Shown piece by piece: positions 1-9,570 of a DNA stretch of 64,000 nt. The notes under the pieces were generated by a model. It was not told where the DNA came from, ran no database searches, and saw only the letters and a program-made list of their open reading frames with translations. The stretch covers positions 1 through 64,000 of the forward strand of contig NZ_NESI01000011.1 in the NCBI RefSeq assembly GCF_002778325.1, read 5' to 3'. Source of the stretch: Limnohabitans sp. B9-3. GTDB lineage: Bacteria; Pseudomonadota; Gammaproteobacteria; Burkholderiales; Burkholderiaceae_C. The stretch's first letter is position 1, and each line of letters starts with the position of its first letter. A program made the translations under genes and the position numbers.

Positions 1-31
1 AAAACCCCAAACGCCCCGAAAGACAAATGGC

Positions 32-1567
32 TTAAAACAACCCTTTGTATTGATCCCGCAGCAAGTTCTTCTGAACCTTGCCCATGGTGTTGCGCGGCAA
101 CTCAGCCACAACAAAACACTTCTTAGGAATCTTGAAATTCGCCAATTGCGACTTAAGCGCCGCAATCACCGCATCCGCGTCCACCTTGGCACCCGACTTA
201 GCAATCACCACCGCCACGCCCACCTCACCAAAATCAGGATGAGGCACGCCAATCAAAGCACTCTCAGCCACGCCAGCCATGTCGTTGATGTAGCCCTCGA
301 TCTCTGCCGGATACACGTTATAGCCCCCGCTGATGATCAAGTCTTTGCTGCGACCCACGATCACCACGTAACCGCGTTCATCAATCTTGCCCACGTCGCC
401 GGTTTTGAAATACCCATCGGCGGTGAACTCTTCTTTGGTTTTCTCAGGCATGCGCCAGTAACCCGCAAACACGTTTGGGCCTTTGACCTGAATGCCACCG
501 ATTTCGCCCACGGGCAAAGCCATGCCTTCGTCGTCTTGCACACGCAAAGACACACCAGGCAACGGGAAGCCAACTGTGCCGCCACGGCGCTCAGTTTGGC
601 CTGGGTAGCGCGCATCAGCCGCATAAGGGTTCGATGTCAACATGACGGTTTCGCTCATGCCGTAGCGCTCGAGAATCGGCTGGCCTACTCGGTCTTGCCA
701 CTCGTTGAAAGTTTCCAGCAGCAGCGGCGCAGAGCCTGCTACGAACAAGCGCATGTTCGAGGCCTGCGCTTTCGTCAAACTGGGCTCGGCCAGCATGCGC
801 ACATACAAAGTAGGCACGCCCATGAACACGGTGGCTTCGGGCATTTTGGAGATGACCAATTTGGGGTCGAACTTGGACATCCAAATCATCTTGCTTCCGT
901 TGAGCAAAGCACCATGAATGGCCACAAACAAGCCGTGAACATGGAAGATGGGCAGCGCGTGAATCAACACATCACCAGGCTTCCAGCCCCAGTACTTCTT
1001 CAGGGTCTGCGCGTTGCTGAGCATATTGCCGTGCGAGAGCATGGCGCCTTTGCTGCGGCCTGTGGTGCCACTGGTGTACAAAATCGCAGCCAAATCGTCG
1101 GCGTTGTTTTGCACCACCTCGTGCTGATCGGAGCAATGTGCCGCGCGCTCTAGCAAACTGCCCGTGCGGTTGTCGTCCAAGGTGAACACATTTTGTGTGC
1201 CTGCCTTGAAAGCGATCTTGCTAACCCAGCCAAAATTTTTGCTGCTGCACACCACCACGGCAGGCTCGGCGTTGCCAATGAAGTACTCAATCTCAGCGCT
1301 TTGATAGGCCGTGTTCAAAGGCAAGAACACATAACCTGCGCGCAAAGTTGCCAGGTAAAGCATCATGGCTTCGACTGATTTCTCAACTTGTACCGCGACG
1401 CGAGCGCCTTTGGGGATGCCCAACGAATCCAGCAAATTGGCCATCATGGCGCTGGCGCGCTCCAGATCAGCCCAGCTGTAGAACTGGCCGTCGTCAGTCT
1501 CCACAGCGGTGGAGCTCAAGTCTTTCGGAAAGGCCGCACGCAAGGCAGCGTAGAGATTGTGGTTCAT
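32..1567 (-). CDS. matB: Malonyl-CoA synthetase (malonate--CoA ligase)
   Basis: ATP-dependent acyl-CoA synthetase of the ANL superfamily that activates malonate to malonyl-CoA in the cytoplasm. The AMP-binding P-loop YTSGTTGRSKGA lies near residue 165, the ERYGMSE motif near 300, and the C-terminal hinge/catalytic block contains GRSKDLIISGGYNVYP and the adenylating lysine context PRNTMGKVQK. The whole protein resembles Rhizobium MatB closely. Homologues begin at the equivalent of MNHNLYAAL, so I use the ATG at 1567; an ATG at 1573 and a GTG at 1585 are also in frame and none has a clear Shine-Dalgarno. It is the last gene of a regulator-decarboxylase-binding protein-synthetase set on the same strand, so malonate is activated here and decarboxylated by the enzyme encoded at 2633-4066. 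Confidence 0.93.
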   Translation of the reverse strand: MNHNLYAALRAAFPKDLSSTAVETDDGQFYSWADLERASAMMANLLDSLGIPKGARVAVQVEKSVEAMMLYLATLRAGYVFLPLNTAYQSAEIEYFIGNAEPAVVVCSSKNFGWVSKIAFKAGTQNVFTLDDNRTGSLLERAAHCSDQHEVVQNNADDLAAILYTSGTTGRSKGAMLSHGNMLSNAQTLKKYWGWKPGDVLIHALPIFHVHGLFVAIHGALLNGSKMIWMSKFDPKLVISKMPEATVFMGVPTLYVRMLAEPSLTKAQASNMRLFVAGSAPLLLETFNEWQDRVGQPILERYGMSETVMLTSNPYAADARYPGQTERRGGTVGFPLPGVSLRVQDDEGMALPVGEIGGIQVKGPNVFAGYWRMPEKTKEEFTADGYFKTGDVGKIDERGYVVIVGRSKDLIISGGYNVYPAEIEGYINDMAGVAESALIGVPHPDFGEVGVAVVIAKSGAKVDADAVIAALKSQLANFKIPKKCFVVAELPRNTMGKVQKNLLRDQYKGLF

Positions 1568-1603
1568 GGTCATTTTCAAAAACACGATGCTTAGAAGTTC
1601 ATA

Positions 1604-2596
1604 TCAATCTAATTTGGCGCCAGAAGCTTTCACCACAGCCGCCCATTTTTTGATTTCAGCATTCACGAACGCTCCAAATTGCGGGCCCGTGAGGTTAGGA
1701 AATTCAGCACCGCTGTTGGACCAGCTTGTTTTGATGTCGTCGGCAGTCGCGGCCTTGCGCACTTCTTCGATCATGCGTGTTTGAATATCGGCAGGTGTAC
1801 CTTTAGGCGCCCACAAGCCATACCACGTGTTCACGTTGTAGTCGGGCATGCCCAACTCAGCAGCACAGGGCACATCTGGAAAAGCGGGGTTGCGTTTGTT
1901 GCCCGACACCATCAAGGCTTTGATGCGGCCACCTTTGATGTGTTGCGCTGAAGACCCCAAACCGTCAAACATCATGTCCACGTTGCCTGCAATCAAATCT
2001 TGCAAAGCAGGGCCCGCCCCGCGGTAAGGGATGTGCGTGATGAAGGTTTTGCTCTGGAACTTGAACAACTCGCCCGCCAAATGGTGCGACGTGCCCCCGC
2101 CCGCAGAACCGTAGTTGAAGCGACCTGGCTTACTGCGCACCAGTTCCATGAAAGACTTGAAATCACTGGGCATGGTTTTGGTGTTCACCACCAAGACATG
2201 GGGCACGCTGGCCACCAGTGCAAGAGGCACAAAATCACGCTCCAAATCGTAGTCAAGTTTGGGGTACATAGACGGCGCGATCGAGTGATGGACCGCGCCC
2301 ATGAAAAAGGTGTAACCATCGGGAGCTGCCTTAGCCGCAATGCCCGCACCCAGGTTGCCGCCCGCACCACCTCGGTTGTCGATCACCAAAGTTTTGCCGG
2401 ACTGTTTGGAAAATTGTGCTGAAAAAGGACGTGCGAACGTATCCGTGCCTCCTCCGGCGGGAAACGGCACGATCAGGTTGACGGGTTTGCTCGGCCAGTT
2501 TGAATCCGCATAGGCGCCCAAGCTGATGGAGGCCAAAGCAGCGGCAGCCAAGCTAAGAACGCTGCGGCGCGTTGAAGTGGTGTTGAGTGGATTCAT
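1604..2596 (-). CDS. Bug/TctC-family periplasmic substrate-binding protein
   Basis: Extracytoplasmic solute receptor of the Bug family (tripartite tricarboxylate transporter receptor component). The N-terminus has a twin-arginine-like signal (TRRSVLSLAAAAL), followed by the family hallmark of the mature start, WPSKPVNLIVPFPAGGGTD. The ATG at 2596 is preceded by AAGGAG at ideal spacing and gives 330 residues, the usual size; an upstream in-frame start lacks this support. It lies between the malonyl-CoA decarboxylase and synthetase genes, so malonate or a related dicarboxylate is the inferred ligand. No TctA/TctB membrane subunits are in the window. Bug proteins are often orphans, and this one would have to work with a transporter encoded elsewhere. 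Confidence 0.88.
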   Translation of the reverse strand: MNPLNTTSTRRSVLSLAAAALASISLGAYADSNWPSKPVNLIVPFPAGGGTDTFARPFSAQFSKQSGKTLVIDNRGGAGGNLGAGIAAKAAPDGYTFFMGAVHHSIAPSMYPKLDYDLERDFVPLALVASVPHVLVVNTKTMPSDFKSFMELVRSKPGRFNYGSAGGGTSHHLAGELFKFQSKTFITHIPYRGAGPALQDLIAGNVDMMFDGLGSSAQHIKGGRIKALMVSGNKRNPAFPDVPCAAELGMPDYNVNTWYGLWAPKGTPADIQTRMIEEVRKAATADDIKTSWSNSGAEFPNLTGPQFGAFVNAEIKKWAAVVKASGAKLD

Positions 2597-2632
2597 GTGG
2601 GTCTCCTTCGTGGTTTTGATCATGCGCAAAAG

Positions 2633-4066
2633 TTATTTGAAATACAGGCTCTGCACATCGCTAGAGGCAGGCGCTTCGCCGTTGTCGAGCATGTGACGGT
2701 GTTTGTCTAAACGCTTCAAGTCGTAAAGGTAATTGACCATCAGGCCGTAAGACTGTTTGACGCCTTTGGTGGAAGGGTCGGCAAACCAGTTGATCCGTTC
2801 GATGCGGGCGCCATTGCCTAAATGAAAACGTGCCACGGGATCAAGCACTTGCTCACCTTGGCGACTTTGCCCCAAATATTGGGCCGCGCAACGGGTCAAA
2901 AACGAACGCAGGGCCGATTTGGTCGACAAAGCGCTCAGCACCAAAGGCTGCTCGATGGCCGCCAACACATGGGTGGCAGTGGGTGGCTCAAAGCTCAACT
3001 CACGCCCCAAGGAAGACAGATCTCGGTCATTCAAGTTTACCAGCAGCTCGGGCATTTGTCGCACGAGCCAAGGGCGCAAGCCTGGGATGGGCGACAACGT
3101 GGCAAAGGTCTTGAGCTTAGGGAATTCTGCCCGCAAGGTCTCGACCACACGCTTGATCAAAGAATCACCAAAACTGACGCCCTTCAAGCCACCTTGCGTG
3201 TTGCTGATGGAATAAAAAATGGCCACGCTGGATTTTTGTAAATCTTCTGGTGCAGCCCCCTCGTCCAGCAACGGCATGATGTTGTCGGCCATCTCGTTGA
3301 GCAAGGCGACTTCCACAAAAATCAAAGGTTCGTTGGGCAAGCTGGGATGAAAGAAACCGTAGCAGCGGCGGTCACTGTCGAGGCGGTTTTTCAAATCGGA
3401 CCAGCTGCGAATGTCATGCACCGCTTCGTACTTGATGAGTTTTTCAATCAAGGATGCGGGCGAGTCCCAGCTGATGGTGCGCAACTCTAAAAAGGCGACA
3501 TCAAACCACGTCGAAAACAAATTTTCTAACTCAGCATCCAGCGCCAGCAAGCGTTTGTTGCCTTTGAGTTGGGGCAGCAGCTCAGCACGCAAGTCCACCA
3601 AAAACCGCATGCCACCAGAGTACGCTGCAAAGCGCTGTAACAAGCGCGTGCGCGGAGACACGAGGGCCCGCCGCAAGCGAATCTCGGCCGACCCCTCGTC
3701 GGCGGTGCCCAAGGCGGCGTCGTAGTCATCGCGCGCCGCGCGAACCTTGACTGCGTCAGGACCAAATTGCTCGCTGATCAGCAACCACAAATCTTGTCGC
3801 TCATCCACGCTGGCCTTGGCATACCAGTCGGCCAAAGCTTTGGCGCGACGCCCGCCTTCGACCTCGCTCACACGTGGATCCAACACCGCTTGTAACTCGG
3901 CCAGCGTACGGCGCAAAGAGCGAGGCGACAAAGCCTCTTTCTTTTGTCGCAGGGTGGCGTCTAAGCGTTCACGTGTGGAACGCTTTTCCTCTTGAGGGGC
4001 TGCGTTGCCGAGCGTCGTATGGCCCAGTACGTTGAGTTTGTGGTTGAGCCAGGATGATGCGGTCAT
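2633..4066 (-). CDS. mcd: Malonyl-CoA decarboxylase
   Basis: Converts malonyl-CoA to acetyl-CoA and CO2. The protein has the helical N-terminal domain (about residues 40-190) and the C-terminal GNAT-like catalytic domain. Family-specific stretches are YGFFHPSLPNEPLIFVEVAL, the serine-containing FYSISNTQGGLKGVSFG and the histidine in ARFHLGNGARIERINW; Ser and His are the catalytic residues of the family. Length (477 aa) fits bacterial MatA/MCD proteins. It starts 12 bp after the GntR-type regulator and ends 36 bp before the Bug receptor start, consistent with one transcript. No peroxisomal-type SKL end is present, as expected in bacteria. Confidence 0.93.
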   Translation of the reverse strand: MTASSWLNHKLNVLGHTTLGNAAPQEEKRSTRERLDATLRQKKEALSPRSLRRTLAELQAVLDPRVSEVEGGRRAKALADWYAKASVDERQDLWLLISEQFGPDAVKVRAARDDYDAALGTADEGSAEIRLRRALVSPRTRLLQRFAAYSGGMRFLVDLRAELLPQLKGNKRLLALDAELENLFSTWFDVAFLELRTISWDSPASLIEKLIKYEAVHDIRSWSDLKNRLDSDRRCYGFFHPSLPNEPLIFVEVALLNEMADNIMPLLDEGAAPEDLQKSSVAIFYSISNTQGGLKGVSFGDSLIKRVVETLRAEFPKLKTFATLSPIPGLRPWLVRQMPELLVNLNDRDLSSLGRELSFEPPTATHVLAAIEQPLVLSALSTKSALRSFLTRCAAQYLGQSRQGEQVLDPVARFHLGNGARIERINWFADPSTKGVKQSYGLMVNYLYDLKRLDKHRHMLDNGEAPASSDVQSLYFK

Positions 4067-4078
4067 GGGTTTCTTTCT

Positions 4079-4759
4079 TCAAATCTCTAGGACGCTCAAA
4101 GGCACCAAGCTGAGGCCTTGCGTTAATCCACGCAAAGCCTCGCGCTGTTGCAGCAAATGGTGACGCATGGCACTTTCGGCGGCCTCGGCGTCACGCGCTT
4201 TTAAGGCACGAAATACAGCCATGTGCTCTGCCAAGCTTTGTGTCAACCGACCTGGCGCGTGGAGTTGCTTCAGGCGAGTGAGCTTCAAAATTTTGCGCAA
4301 ATCGGCAATGGCTTGAGCCAACCACTTGTTGCTGGCCAGCCGAATGATGGCCTCATGAATGACCAAGTTAGCTTCGTAATAATCGTTGATACGACCAGCC
4401 TCAGCATGACTTGCCAATCGCTCGTGCCATTGAGACAAAACAAGAATATCGGCTTCACTGGCACGACGGGTAGCCTCAAAGGCGCAGCGCCCCTCGAGCA
4501 AGGCAATGACCGGAAAAATATCGTCCAAATCTTGCTCGGTGACTTCGTTCACAAAGCAGCCGCGGCGAGGCTCATGGCGCACCAAGCCTTCGGCAGTCAA
4601 GACTTTGAGGGCTTCACGCAGAGGGGTTCTAGAAATAGACCATTGGGTGCACAAGGCCGCTTCGTCAACGAAACTGCCCGGCATCAATTCACCATCAAAG
4701 ATGGCGGCGCGCAGCAGTGACGCGACATCATCATGGAGAGAATGGGCAAGTGGGCGCAT
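4079..4759 (-). CDS. GntR-family regulator, FadR/FCD subfamily (probable malonate operon regulator)
   Basis: DNA-binding regulator with an N-terminal winged helix (residues 8-75, including the typical SRTPLREALKVLTAEGLVRHEPRRG) and a C-terminal all-helical FCD ligand-binding domain (about 85-215; metal/ligand histidines in NLVIHEAIIRLA and EHMAVFRAL). Being first in the malonate gene set, it is a good candidate for the MatR role, sensing malonate or malonyl-CoA; this is an inference from position. The region directly upstream (4760-4802) holds short AT-rich palindromes that could be its operator. Confidence 0.87.
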   Translation of the reverse strand: MRPLAHSLHDDVASLLRAAIFDGELMPGSFVDEAALCTQWSISRTPLREALKVLTAEGLVRHEPRRGCFVNEVTEQDLDDIFPVIALLEGRCAFEATRRASEADILVLSQWHERLASHAEAGRINDYYEANLVIHEAIIRLASNKWLAQAIADLRKILKLTRLKQLHAPGRLTQSLAEHMAVFRALKARDAEAAESAMRHHLLQQREALRGLTQGLSLVPLSVLEI

Positions 4760-4760
4760 G

Positions 4761-4802
4761 GCTTAATTCGGCTCGTAATTTTCTGTAATTACGCATAATT
4801 AT
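4761..4802. promoter_or_regulatory. Candidate operator of the GntR-type regulator
   Basis: Directly upstream of the regulator start there are three TAATT-containing blocks, including the perfect 8-bp palindromes GTAATTAC (4785-4792) and ATAATTAT (4795-4802), with centres about one helical turn apart. GntR regulators commonly bind such short dyads beside their own gene. Binding by this protein is inferred only. Confidence 0.4.
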
Positions 4803-4868
4803 GGAAGCCAAACCCAGCGTAGGAGGCACTCTGCGACTAGGGATTTCCCTTAACTTTTTAATAAGATG

Positions 4869-5684
4869 TCAAGTCTCTGCGTGCGATCGAACAGCTCGCC
4901 ACCAGATCAACACACCCAAGCCCACCATGGGCACGCACAGCCACTGGCCCATGCTCAACCCCAAGGCTAACAAGCCTAAATGTGCGTCGGGCTCGCGGAA
5001 ATACTCGGCCATGAATCGCAAGCAGCCGTAACCGATCAAAAAGACGCCAGACACCGCCCCCACCGCCCGAGGCTTGCGGGCATAAAGCCACATGACCACA
5101 AACAGCAGCAAACCTTCACCCAAAAATTGGTAAACCTGCGAAGGATGGCGCGGGATCATGCTGCCACTTTGCGGAAACACCATGGCCCAAGGCAGCGAGG
5201 GATCTGCCGCCCGACCCCAGAGCTCGCCGTTGATGAAGTTACCGACACGGCCCGCTGCCAAACCCGTAGGCACGCACGGCGCAATGAAATCGGTCACCAA
5301 AAACCAAGACCGTTTCCGTTGCCACGCGAACAAGGCCATGGCAGAAATCACACCCAACATGCCGCCATGAAAGCTCATGCCACCTTGCCAAACCGCAAAC
5401 ACCTCCAGCGGATGCGCTGCGTAATAGCCGGGTTTGTAAAACAAGCAATACCCCACGCGCCCGCCCAGCACCACACCCACCACGCCATAAAACAGCAAGT
5501 CTTCAATGTCCTGCCGGGCCCACAGTCCTTGGGCTACCAACTGCGCGTAAGGCGCTTGTCGCAACCGTAAGCGAGCCAAGCCCATGAAAAGCGCAAAGGC
5601 CGCTAAGTAAGTAAGGCCATACCAATGGATGGCCAAAGGGCCCAATTGCAAGGCAACAGGATCGATCGTGGGGTGGTACAACAT
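4869..5684 (-). CDS. lgt: Prolipoprotein diacylglyceryl transferase
   Basis: Inner-membrane enzyme that transfers a diacylglyceryl group from phosphatidylglycerol to the lipobox cysteine of prolipoproteins. The Lgt signature [14 protein letters not shown] is present, with HWYGLTYL near the N-terminus and [12 protein letters not shown] in the second half; about seven hydrophobic segments are visible. The start at 5684 ([12 protein letters not shown]) matches where Lgt proteins begin and gives 271 residues; upstream in-frame starts would add a charged extension not typical of the family. It is divergent from ilvD with an 88-bp gap. Window lipoproteins at 19733-20248 and 62805-63635 would be its substrates. 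Confidence 0.95.
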   Translation of the reverse strand: MLYHPTIDPVALQLGPLAIHWYGLTYLAAFALFMGLARLRLRQAPYAQLVAQGLWARQDIEDLLFYGVVGVVLGGRVGYCLFYKPGYYAAHPLEVFAVWQGGMSFHGGMLGVISAMALFAWQRKRSWFLVTDFIAPCVPTGLAAGRVGNFINGELWGRAADPSLPWAMVFPQSGSMIPRHPSQVYQFLGEGLLLFVVMWLYARKPRAVGAVSGVFLIGYGCLRFMAEYFREPDAHLGLLALGLSMGQWLCVPMVGLGVLIWWRAVRSHAET

Positions 5685-5772
5685 AGCTTCAGATTGTGCC
5701 TTGCGCCAAGGCGACGCTTTGACACGAAAAGCCGCGGTTAAACTCAAGACTTAACCAATTTTCAGAGTCAAC

Positions 5773-7467
5773 ATGGACATTAAAACCATCAAGATCAACC
5801 GTCGCTCGGCCAACATCACCGAGGGAAAGTCCCGCGCTCCTAACCGCTCTATGTATTACGGTATGGGCTACGTAGAAAGCGATTTCTCCAAGCCCATGAT
5901 CGGCGTGGCCAACGGCCACAGCACCATCACCCCATGCAACAGCGGTTTGCAAAAACTGGCGGACGCAGCCGTAGACGCGATTGAGGCAGCTGGCGGTAAC
6001 GCCCAAATTTTCGGTACACCCACGATTTCCGACGGCATGGCCATGGGCACCGAAGGCATGAAGTACTCGCTGGTCAGCCGCGAAGTGATTTCAGACTGCA
6101 TCGAGACCTGCGTGCAAGGTCAGTGGATGGACGGCGTGCTGGTGGTCGGCGGCTGCGACAAAAACATGCCCGGCGGCATGATGGGCATGTTGCGCGCCAA
6201 CGTGCCCGCGATCTATGTGTACGGCGGCACCATCTTGCCTGGCCACTACAAGGGCCAAGACCTGAACATCGTCAGCGTGTTTGAAGCCGTGGGCCAAAAC
6301 GCCGCCGGCAACATGAGCGACGAAGACCTCAAACAAATCGAGCAACGTGCCATTCCTGGTACGGGCTCATGCGGCGGCATGTACACGGCCAACACCATGT
6401 CTTCGGCCTTCGAAGCCTTGGGTTTGTCCCTGCCCTACTCGTCCACCATGGCCAACCCGCATGACGAGAAGCTGAACTCTGCACAAGAGTCGGCGAAAGT
6501 GCTGATTGAAGCAGTCAAGAAAGATTTGAAACCGCGCGACATCGTGACCAAAGCCTCGTTGGAAAACGCCGTGGCCGTCATCATGGCCACTGGGGGATCG
6601 ACCAACGCTGTGCTGCACTTCTTGGCCATCGCCCACGCCGCTGGTGTGGAATGGTCCATCGACGACTTCGAGCGCGTGCGCCGCAAAGTGCCCGTCATTT
6701 GCGACTTGAAGCCCAGCGGCAAGTACTTGGCCGTTGATCTGCATCGCGCAGGTGGTATTCCCCAAGTAATGAAAACGTTGTTGGCCGCTGGCTTGCTCGA
6801 TGGCAGCTGCATGACCATCACCGGCAAGACCGTGGCTGAGAACTTGAAAGACATCCCAGACGCGCCTCGCGCCGACCAAGATGTCATCCGTCCCATCAGC
6901 AACCCCATGTATGACGAAGGCCACTTGGCCATCCTCAAAGGCAATTTGTCGCCTGAAGGCGCTGTGGCCAAGATCACCGGCCTGAAGAACCCCGTCATCA
7001 CCGGTCCAGCCCGTGTGTTTGACGACGAGCAATCAGCCCTCGAAGCCATTTTGGCCGGCAAGATCGTGGCCGGCGACGTGATGGTCTTGCGCTACCTCGG
7101 CCCCAAAGGCGGCCCTGGCATGCCTGAAATGCTGGCTCCCACAGGTGCCTTGATTGGCGCGGGCTTGGGCGAGAGCGTGGGCTTGATCACCGACGGACGT
7201 TTCTCTGGTGGAACCTGGGGCATGGTGGTAGGCCACGTCGCCCCTGAAGCCGCAGCGGGCGGCAACATCGCATTCGTGAACGAAGGCGATTCGATCACCA
7301 TCGACGCTCGTCAATTGCTGCTGCAACTCAACGTGGACGACGCCACACTGGCCAAACGCAAAGAAGGCTGGACTGCCCCGGCACCGCGTTACACGCGTGG
7401 CGTGCAAGCCAAATTTGCCTTCAACGCTTCCAGCGCCAGCAAGGGTGCTGTGTTGGACGACTATTGA
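5773..7467 (+). CDS. ilvD: Dihydroxy-acid dehydratase
   Basis: Dehydrates 2,3-dihydroxy-isovalerate and 2,3-dihydroxy-3-methylvalerate in valine, isoleucine and pantothenate synthesis. The three cluster cysteines are visible at Cys55 (TITPCNSG), Cys128 ([10 protein letters not shown]) and Cys200 ([14 protein letters not shown]), with the C-terminal [13 protein letters not shown] signature. Length 564 aa fits the shorter IlvD/Edd subgroup. The protein starts close to the beginning of the transcript-sized gap after the divergent lgt. A small cytochrome c gene follows 14 bp downstream and ends at a clear terminator, so the two may be cotranscribed. Confidence 0.96.
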   Translation: MDIKTIKINRRSANITEGKSRAPNRSMYYGMGYVESDFSKPMIGVANGHSTITPCNSGLQKLADAAVDAIEAAGGNAQIFGTPTISDGMAMGTEGMKYSLVSREVISDCIETCVQGQWMDGVLVVGGCDKNMPGGMMGMLRANVPAIYVYGGTILPGHYKGQDLNIVSVFEAVGQNAAGNMSDEDLKQIEQRAIPGTGSCGGMYTANTMSSAFEALGLSLPYSSTMANPHDEKLNSAQESAKVLIEAVKKDLKPRDIVTKASLENAVAVIMATGGSTNAVLHFLAIAHAAGVEWSIDDFERVRRKVPVICDLKPSGKYLAVDLHRAGGIPQVMKTLLAAGLLDGSCMTITGKTVAENLKDIPDAPRADQDVIRPISNPMYDEGHLAILKGNLSPEGAVAKITGLKNPVITGPARVFDDEQSALEAILAGKIVAGDVMVLRYLGPKGGPGMPEMLAPTGALIGAGLGESVGLITDGRFSGGTWGMVVGHVAPEAAAGGNIAFVNEGDSITIDARQLLLQLNVDDATLAKRKEGWTAPAPRYTRGVQAKFAFNASSASKGAVLDDY

Positions 7468-7481
7468 TTCAAGGAGACACC

Positions 7482-7787
7482 ATGAAACGCACTTTATTGG
7501 CTTTGATTTCGGCCACTACATTGCTCAGCCCCGCCTTTGCTGACCAAGCACTGGCAACATCGAAAAACTGTATGGCTTGCCATGCTGCCGACAAAAAGCT
7601 GGTGGGTCCGTCCTACAAGGATGTGGCTGCCAAATACGCAGCGGATAAAACAGCGGTTGACAAACTGGCCATCAAAATTCAAAAAGGTGGCGCTGGCGTT
7701 TGGGGCCCTATCCCCATGCCTGCTAACACACAAGTCAGCGATGCAGAAGCCCAAAAACTGGCGACCTGGATCTTGACTATCAAGTGA
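7482..7787 (+). CDS. Small class I cytochrome c (c551/c552-like)
   Basis: Periplasmic electron carrier. It has a signal peptide (MKRTLLALISATTLLSPAFA), one haem attachment site CMACH and a distal methionine in the GPIPMPAN segment, as in monohaem c551/c552 proteins of about 80 mature residues. The ATG at 7482 is preceded by AAGGAG and is preferred over an in-frame start 18 bp upstream that overlaps the end of ilvD. Its electron partners cannot be told from the context. A strong terminator lies 20 bp after the stop codon. Confidence 0.9.
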   Translation: MKRTLLALISATTLLSPAFADQALATSKNCMACHAADKKLVGPSYKDVAAKYAADKTAVDKLAIKIQKGGAGVWGPIPMPANTQVSDAEAQKLATWILTIK

Positions 7788-7807
7788 TCGTCTCAACGAT
7801 CGCCACG

Positions 7808-7836
7808 AACCCGCTGCTCACCCAGCGGGTTTTTTT
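7808..7836 (+). terminator. Rho-independent terminator after the cytochrome c gene
   Basis: An 8-bp GC-rich stem (ACCCGCTG / CAGCGGGT) with a 6-nt loop is followed by seven T residues. Confidence 0.88.
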
Positions 7837-7929
7837 ATAAGCAATATTTGCAAGCCTTGTGACAGGGGTATTGAGTAAACTCTAACGCTGTTTTATCTCT
7901 GTCACCAAGCCCTTTCCAGGACCCTGAAC

Positions 7930-9480
7930 ATGACCACCATCCGCCAAAACGATTTGATTGAATCGGTCGCCGCTGCCCTTCAGTACATCAGCTACTACCA
8001 CCCTGCCGATTTCATCAGTCACTTGGCCAGCGCCTACGAGCGCGAACAAAGCCCTGCCGCCAAAGACGCCATCGCGCAAATTCTGACCAATAGCAAGATG
8101 AGCGCCTTCGGCCATCGCCCGATTTGCCAAGACACCGGCATCGTGAATGTGTTCTTGAAAGTGGGCATGGACGTGCGCTGGGAAGGCTTCACGGGCAGCT
8201 TGGAAGACGCCATCAACGAAGGCGTGCGCCGCGGCTACAACTTTGCAGACAACATGCTGCGCGCCTCGGTGGTGGACGACCCTCAGTTCGCCCGCAAAAA
8301 CACCAAAGACAACACCCCTGCCGTCATCTTCACGCAAATCGTGACCGGCAACCAAGTCGATGTGACTGTGGCAGCCAAAGGCGGCGGCAGCGAGAACAAG
8401 TCCAAGATGTATATGCTCAACCCCAGCGACAGCGTGGTGGACTGGGTGCTCAAAACTGTGCCCACCATGGGCGCGGGCTGGTGCCCGCCTGGCATGTTGG
8501 GCATTGGCATCGGCGGCACCGCTGAAAAAGCCGTGCTCATGGCCAAAGAAAGCTTGATGGACGACCTCGATATGTACCAGTTGTTGGAGAAATCCAGCAA
8601 GGGTGACAAGCTCAGCCAAGTGGAAGAACTGCGATTGGAGCTGTACCACAAGGTCAACGCCCTCGGGATTGGCGCACAAGGCTTGGGCGGCTTGACCACT
8701 GTGCTCGACGTGAAGATCAAGATGTACCCCACGCATGCGGCCAGCAAACCCATCGCGATGATCCCTAACTGCGCTGCCACACGCCACGCCCACTTTGTGA
8801 TGGACGGCTCTGGTCCTGTGTTTTTAGAAGCGCCATCGCTGGACCTGTGGCCCAACGTCAACTGGACGCCCGACACAGAAAAAAGCAAGCGTGTGGACCT
8901 CAACACCCTCACCAAAGAAGAAGTGGCGAGCTGGAAGCCAGGCCAAACCATTTTGCTCAACGGCAAGATGCTCACCGGGCGTGATGCCGCGCACAAGCGC
9001 ATTCAAGACATGCTGGCCAAGGGTGAAAAGTTGCCCGTCGACTTCACGAACCGCGTGATTTACTACGTGGGCCCGGTCGACCCCGTGGGCGACGAAGCCG
9101 TGGGCCCAGCCGGCCCCACCACCGCCACACGCATGGACAAGTTCACCGAGATGATGCTGGCCGAAACAGGCTTGATCTCGATGGTGGGCAAAGCTGAGCG
9201 CGGCCCAACCGCCATTGAAGCGATTAAGAAGCACAAGTCGGCTTACCTGATGGCTGTGGGCGGCGCGGCTTACCTCGTGTCCAAGGCCATCAAGCACGCC
9301 AAAGTGGTGGGTTTTGCTGACCTCGGCATGGAAGCCATTTACGAGTTCGATGTGGTCGACATGCCCGTGACCGTGGCGGTGGATTCGGGTGGCACCAGCG
9401 CCCACATCACCGGCCCCGCTGAATGGGAAAAGCGCATTGCCACGGGTGAGTTCAAAGGCATTGGCATCAAGTCCAACTGA
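7930..9480 (+). CDS. fum: Class I fumarate hydratase (iron-sulfur)
   Basis: Interconverts fumarate and (S)-malate in the TCA cycle. It is a single-chain class I (FumA/FumB-type) enzyme of 516 aa with an N-terminal alpha domain and a C-terminal beta domain. Candidate [4Fe-4S] ligands are Cys66 (RPICQDTG), Cys185 (GWCPPG) and Cys281 (IPNCAATRH), matching the three conserved cysteines of the family. The beta-domain block YYVGPVDPVGDEAVGPAGPTT is intact. It has its own upstream region after the terminator at 7808-7836 and a terminator behind it, so it is probably monocistronic. Such enzymes are oxygen-sensitive and class II fumarase (fumC) is not in this window. Confidence 0.95.
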   Translation: MTTIRQNDLIESVAAALQYISYYHPADFISHLASAYEREQSPAAKDAIAQILTNSKMSAFGHRPICQDTGIVNVFLKVGMDVRWEGFTGSLEDAINEGVRRGYNFADNMLRASVVDDPQFARKNTKDNTPAVIFTQIVTGNQVDVTVAAKGGGSENKSKMYMLNPSDSVVDWVLKTVPTMGAGWCPPGMLGIGIGGTAEKAVLMAKESLMDDLDMYQLLEKSSKGDKLSQVEELRLELYHKVNALGIGAQGLGGLTTVLDVKIKMYPTHAASKPIAMIPNCAATRHAHFVMDGSGPVFLEAPSLDLWPNVNWTPDTEKSKRVDLNTLTKEEVASWKPGQTILLNGKMLTGRDAAHKRIQDMLAKGEKLPVDFTNRVIYYVGPVDPVGDEAVGPAGPTTATRMDKFTEMMLAETGLISMVGKAERGPTAIEAIKKHKSAYLMAVGGAAYLVSKAIKHAKVVGFADLGMEAIYEFDVVDMPVTVAVDSGGTSAHITGPAEWEKRIATGEFKGIGIKSN

Positions 9481-9520
9481 TCTTGACGTCTTAAAGCGCT
9501 GAGCGTTTTAAGCGCCCAAT

Positions 9521-9557
9521 AAAAAACCGGCTCTCTTGGCAGAGGCCGGTTTTTTTA
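9521..9557. terminator. Bidirectional terminator between fum and 9571-10203
   Basis: A-run, GC-rich stem (AACCGGCTCTC / GAGGCCGGTT, imperfect) and T-run serve both converging genes. A second weaker dyad with CTTAAAGCGCT and AGCGTTTTAAG arms lies at about 9490-9512. Confidence 0.8.
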
Positions 9558-9570
9558 CTGTCTTTTCAAT

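Noticed and set aside
50-1153. 367-codon + strand frame opposite matB
   Set aside because: His/Arg-rich antisense frame with no recognisable domain; matB is certain.
7882-9405. Minus-strand frames opposite the fumarase gene
   Set aside because: Shadow frames of a complete class I fumarase with all cluster cysteines.
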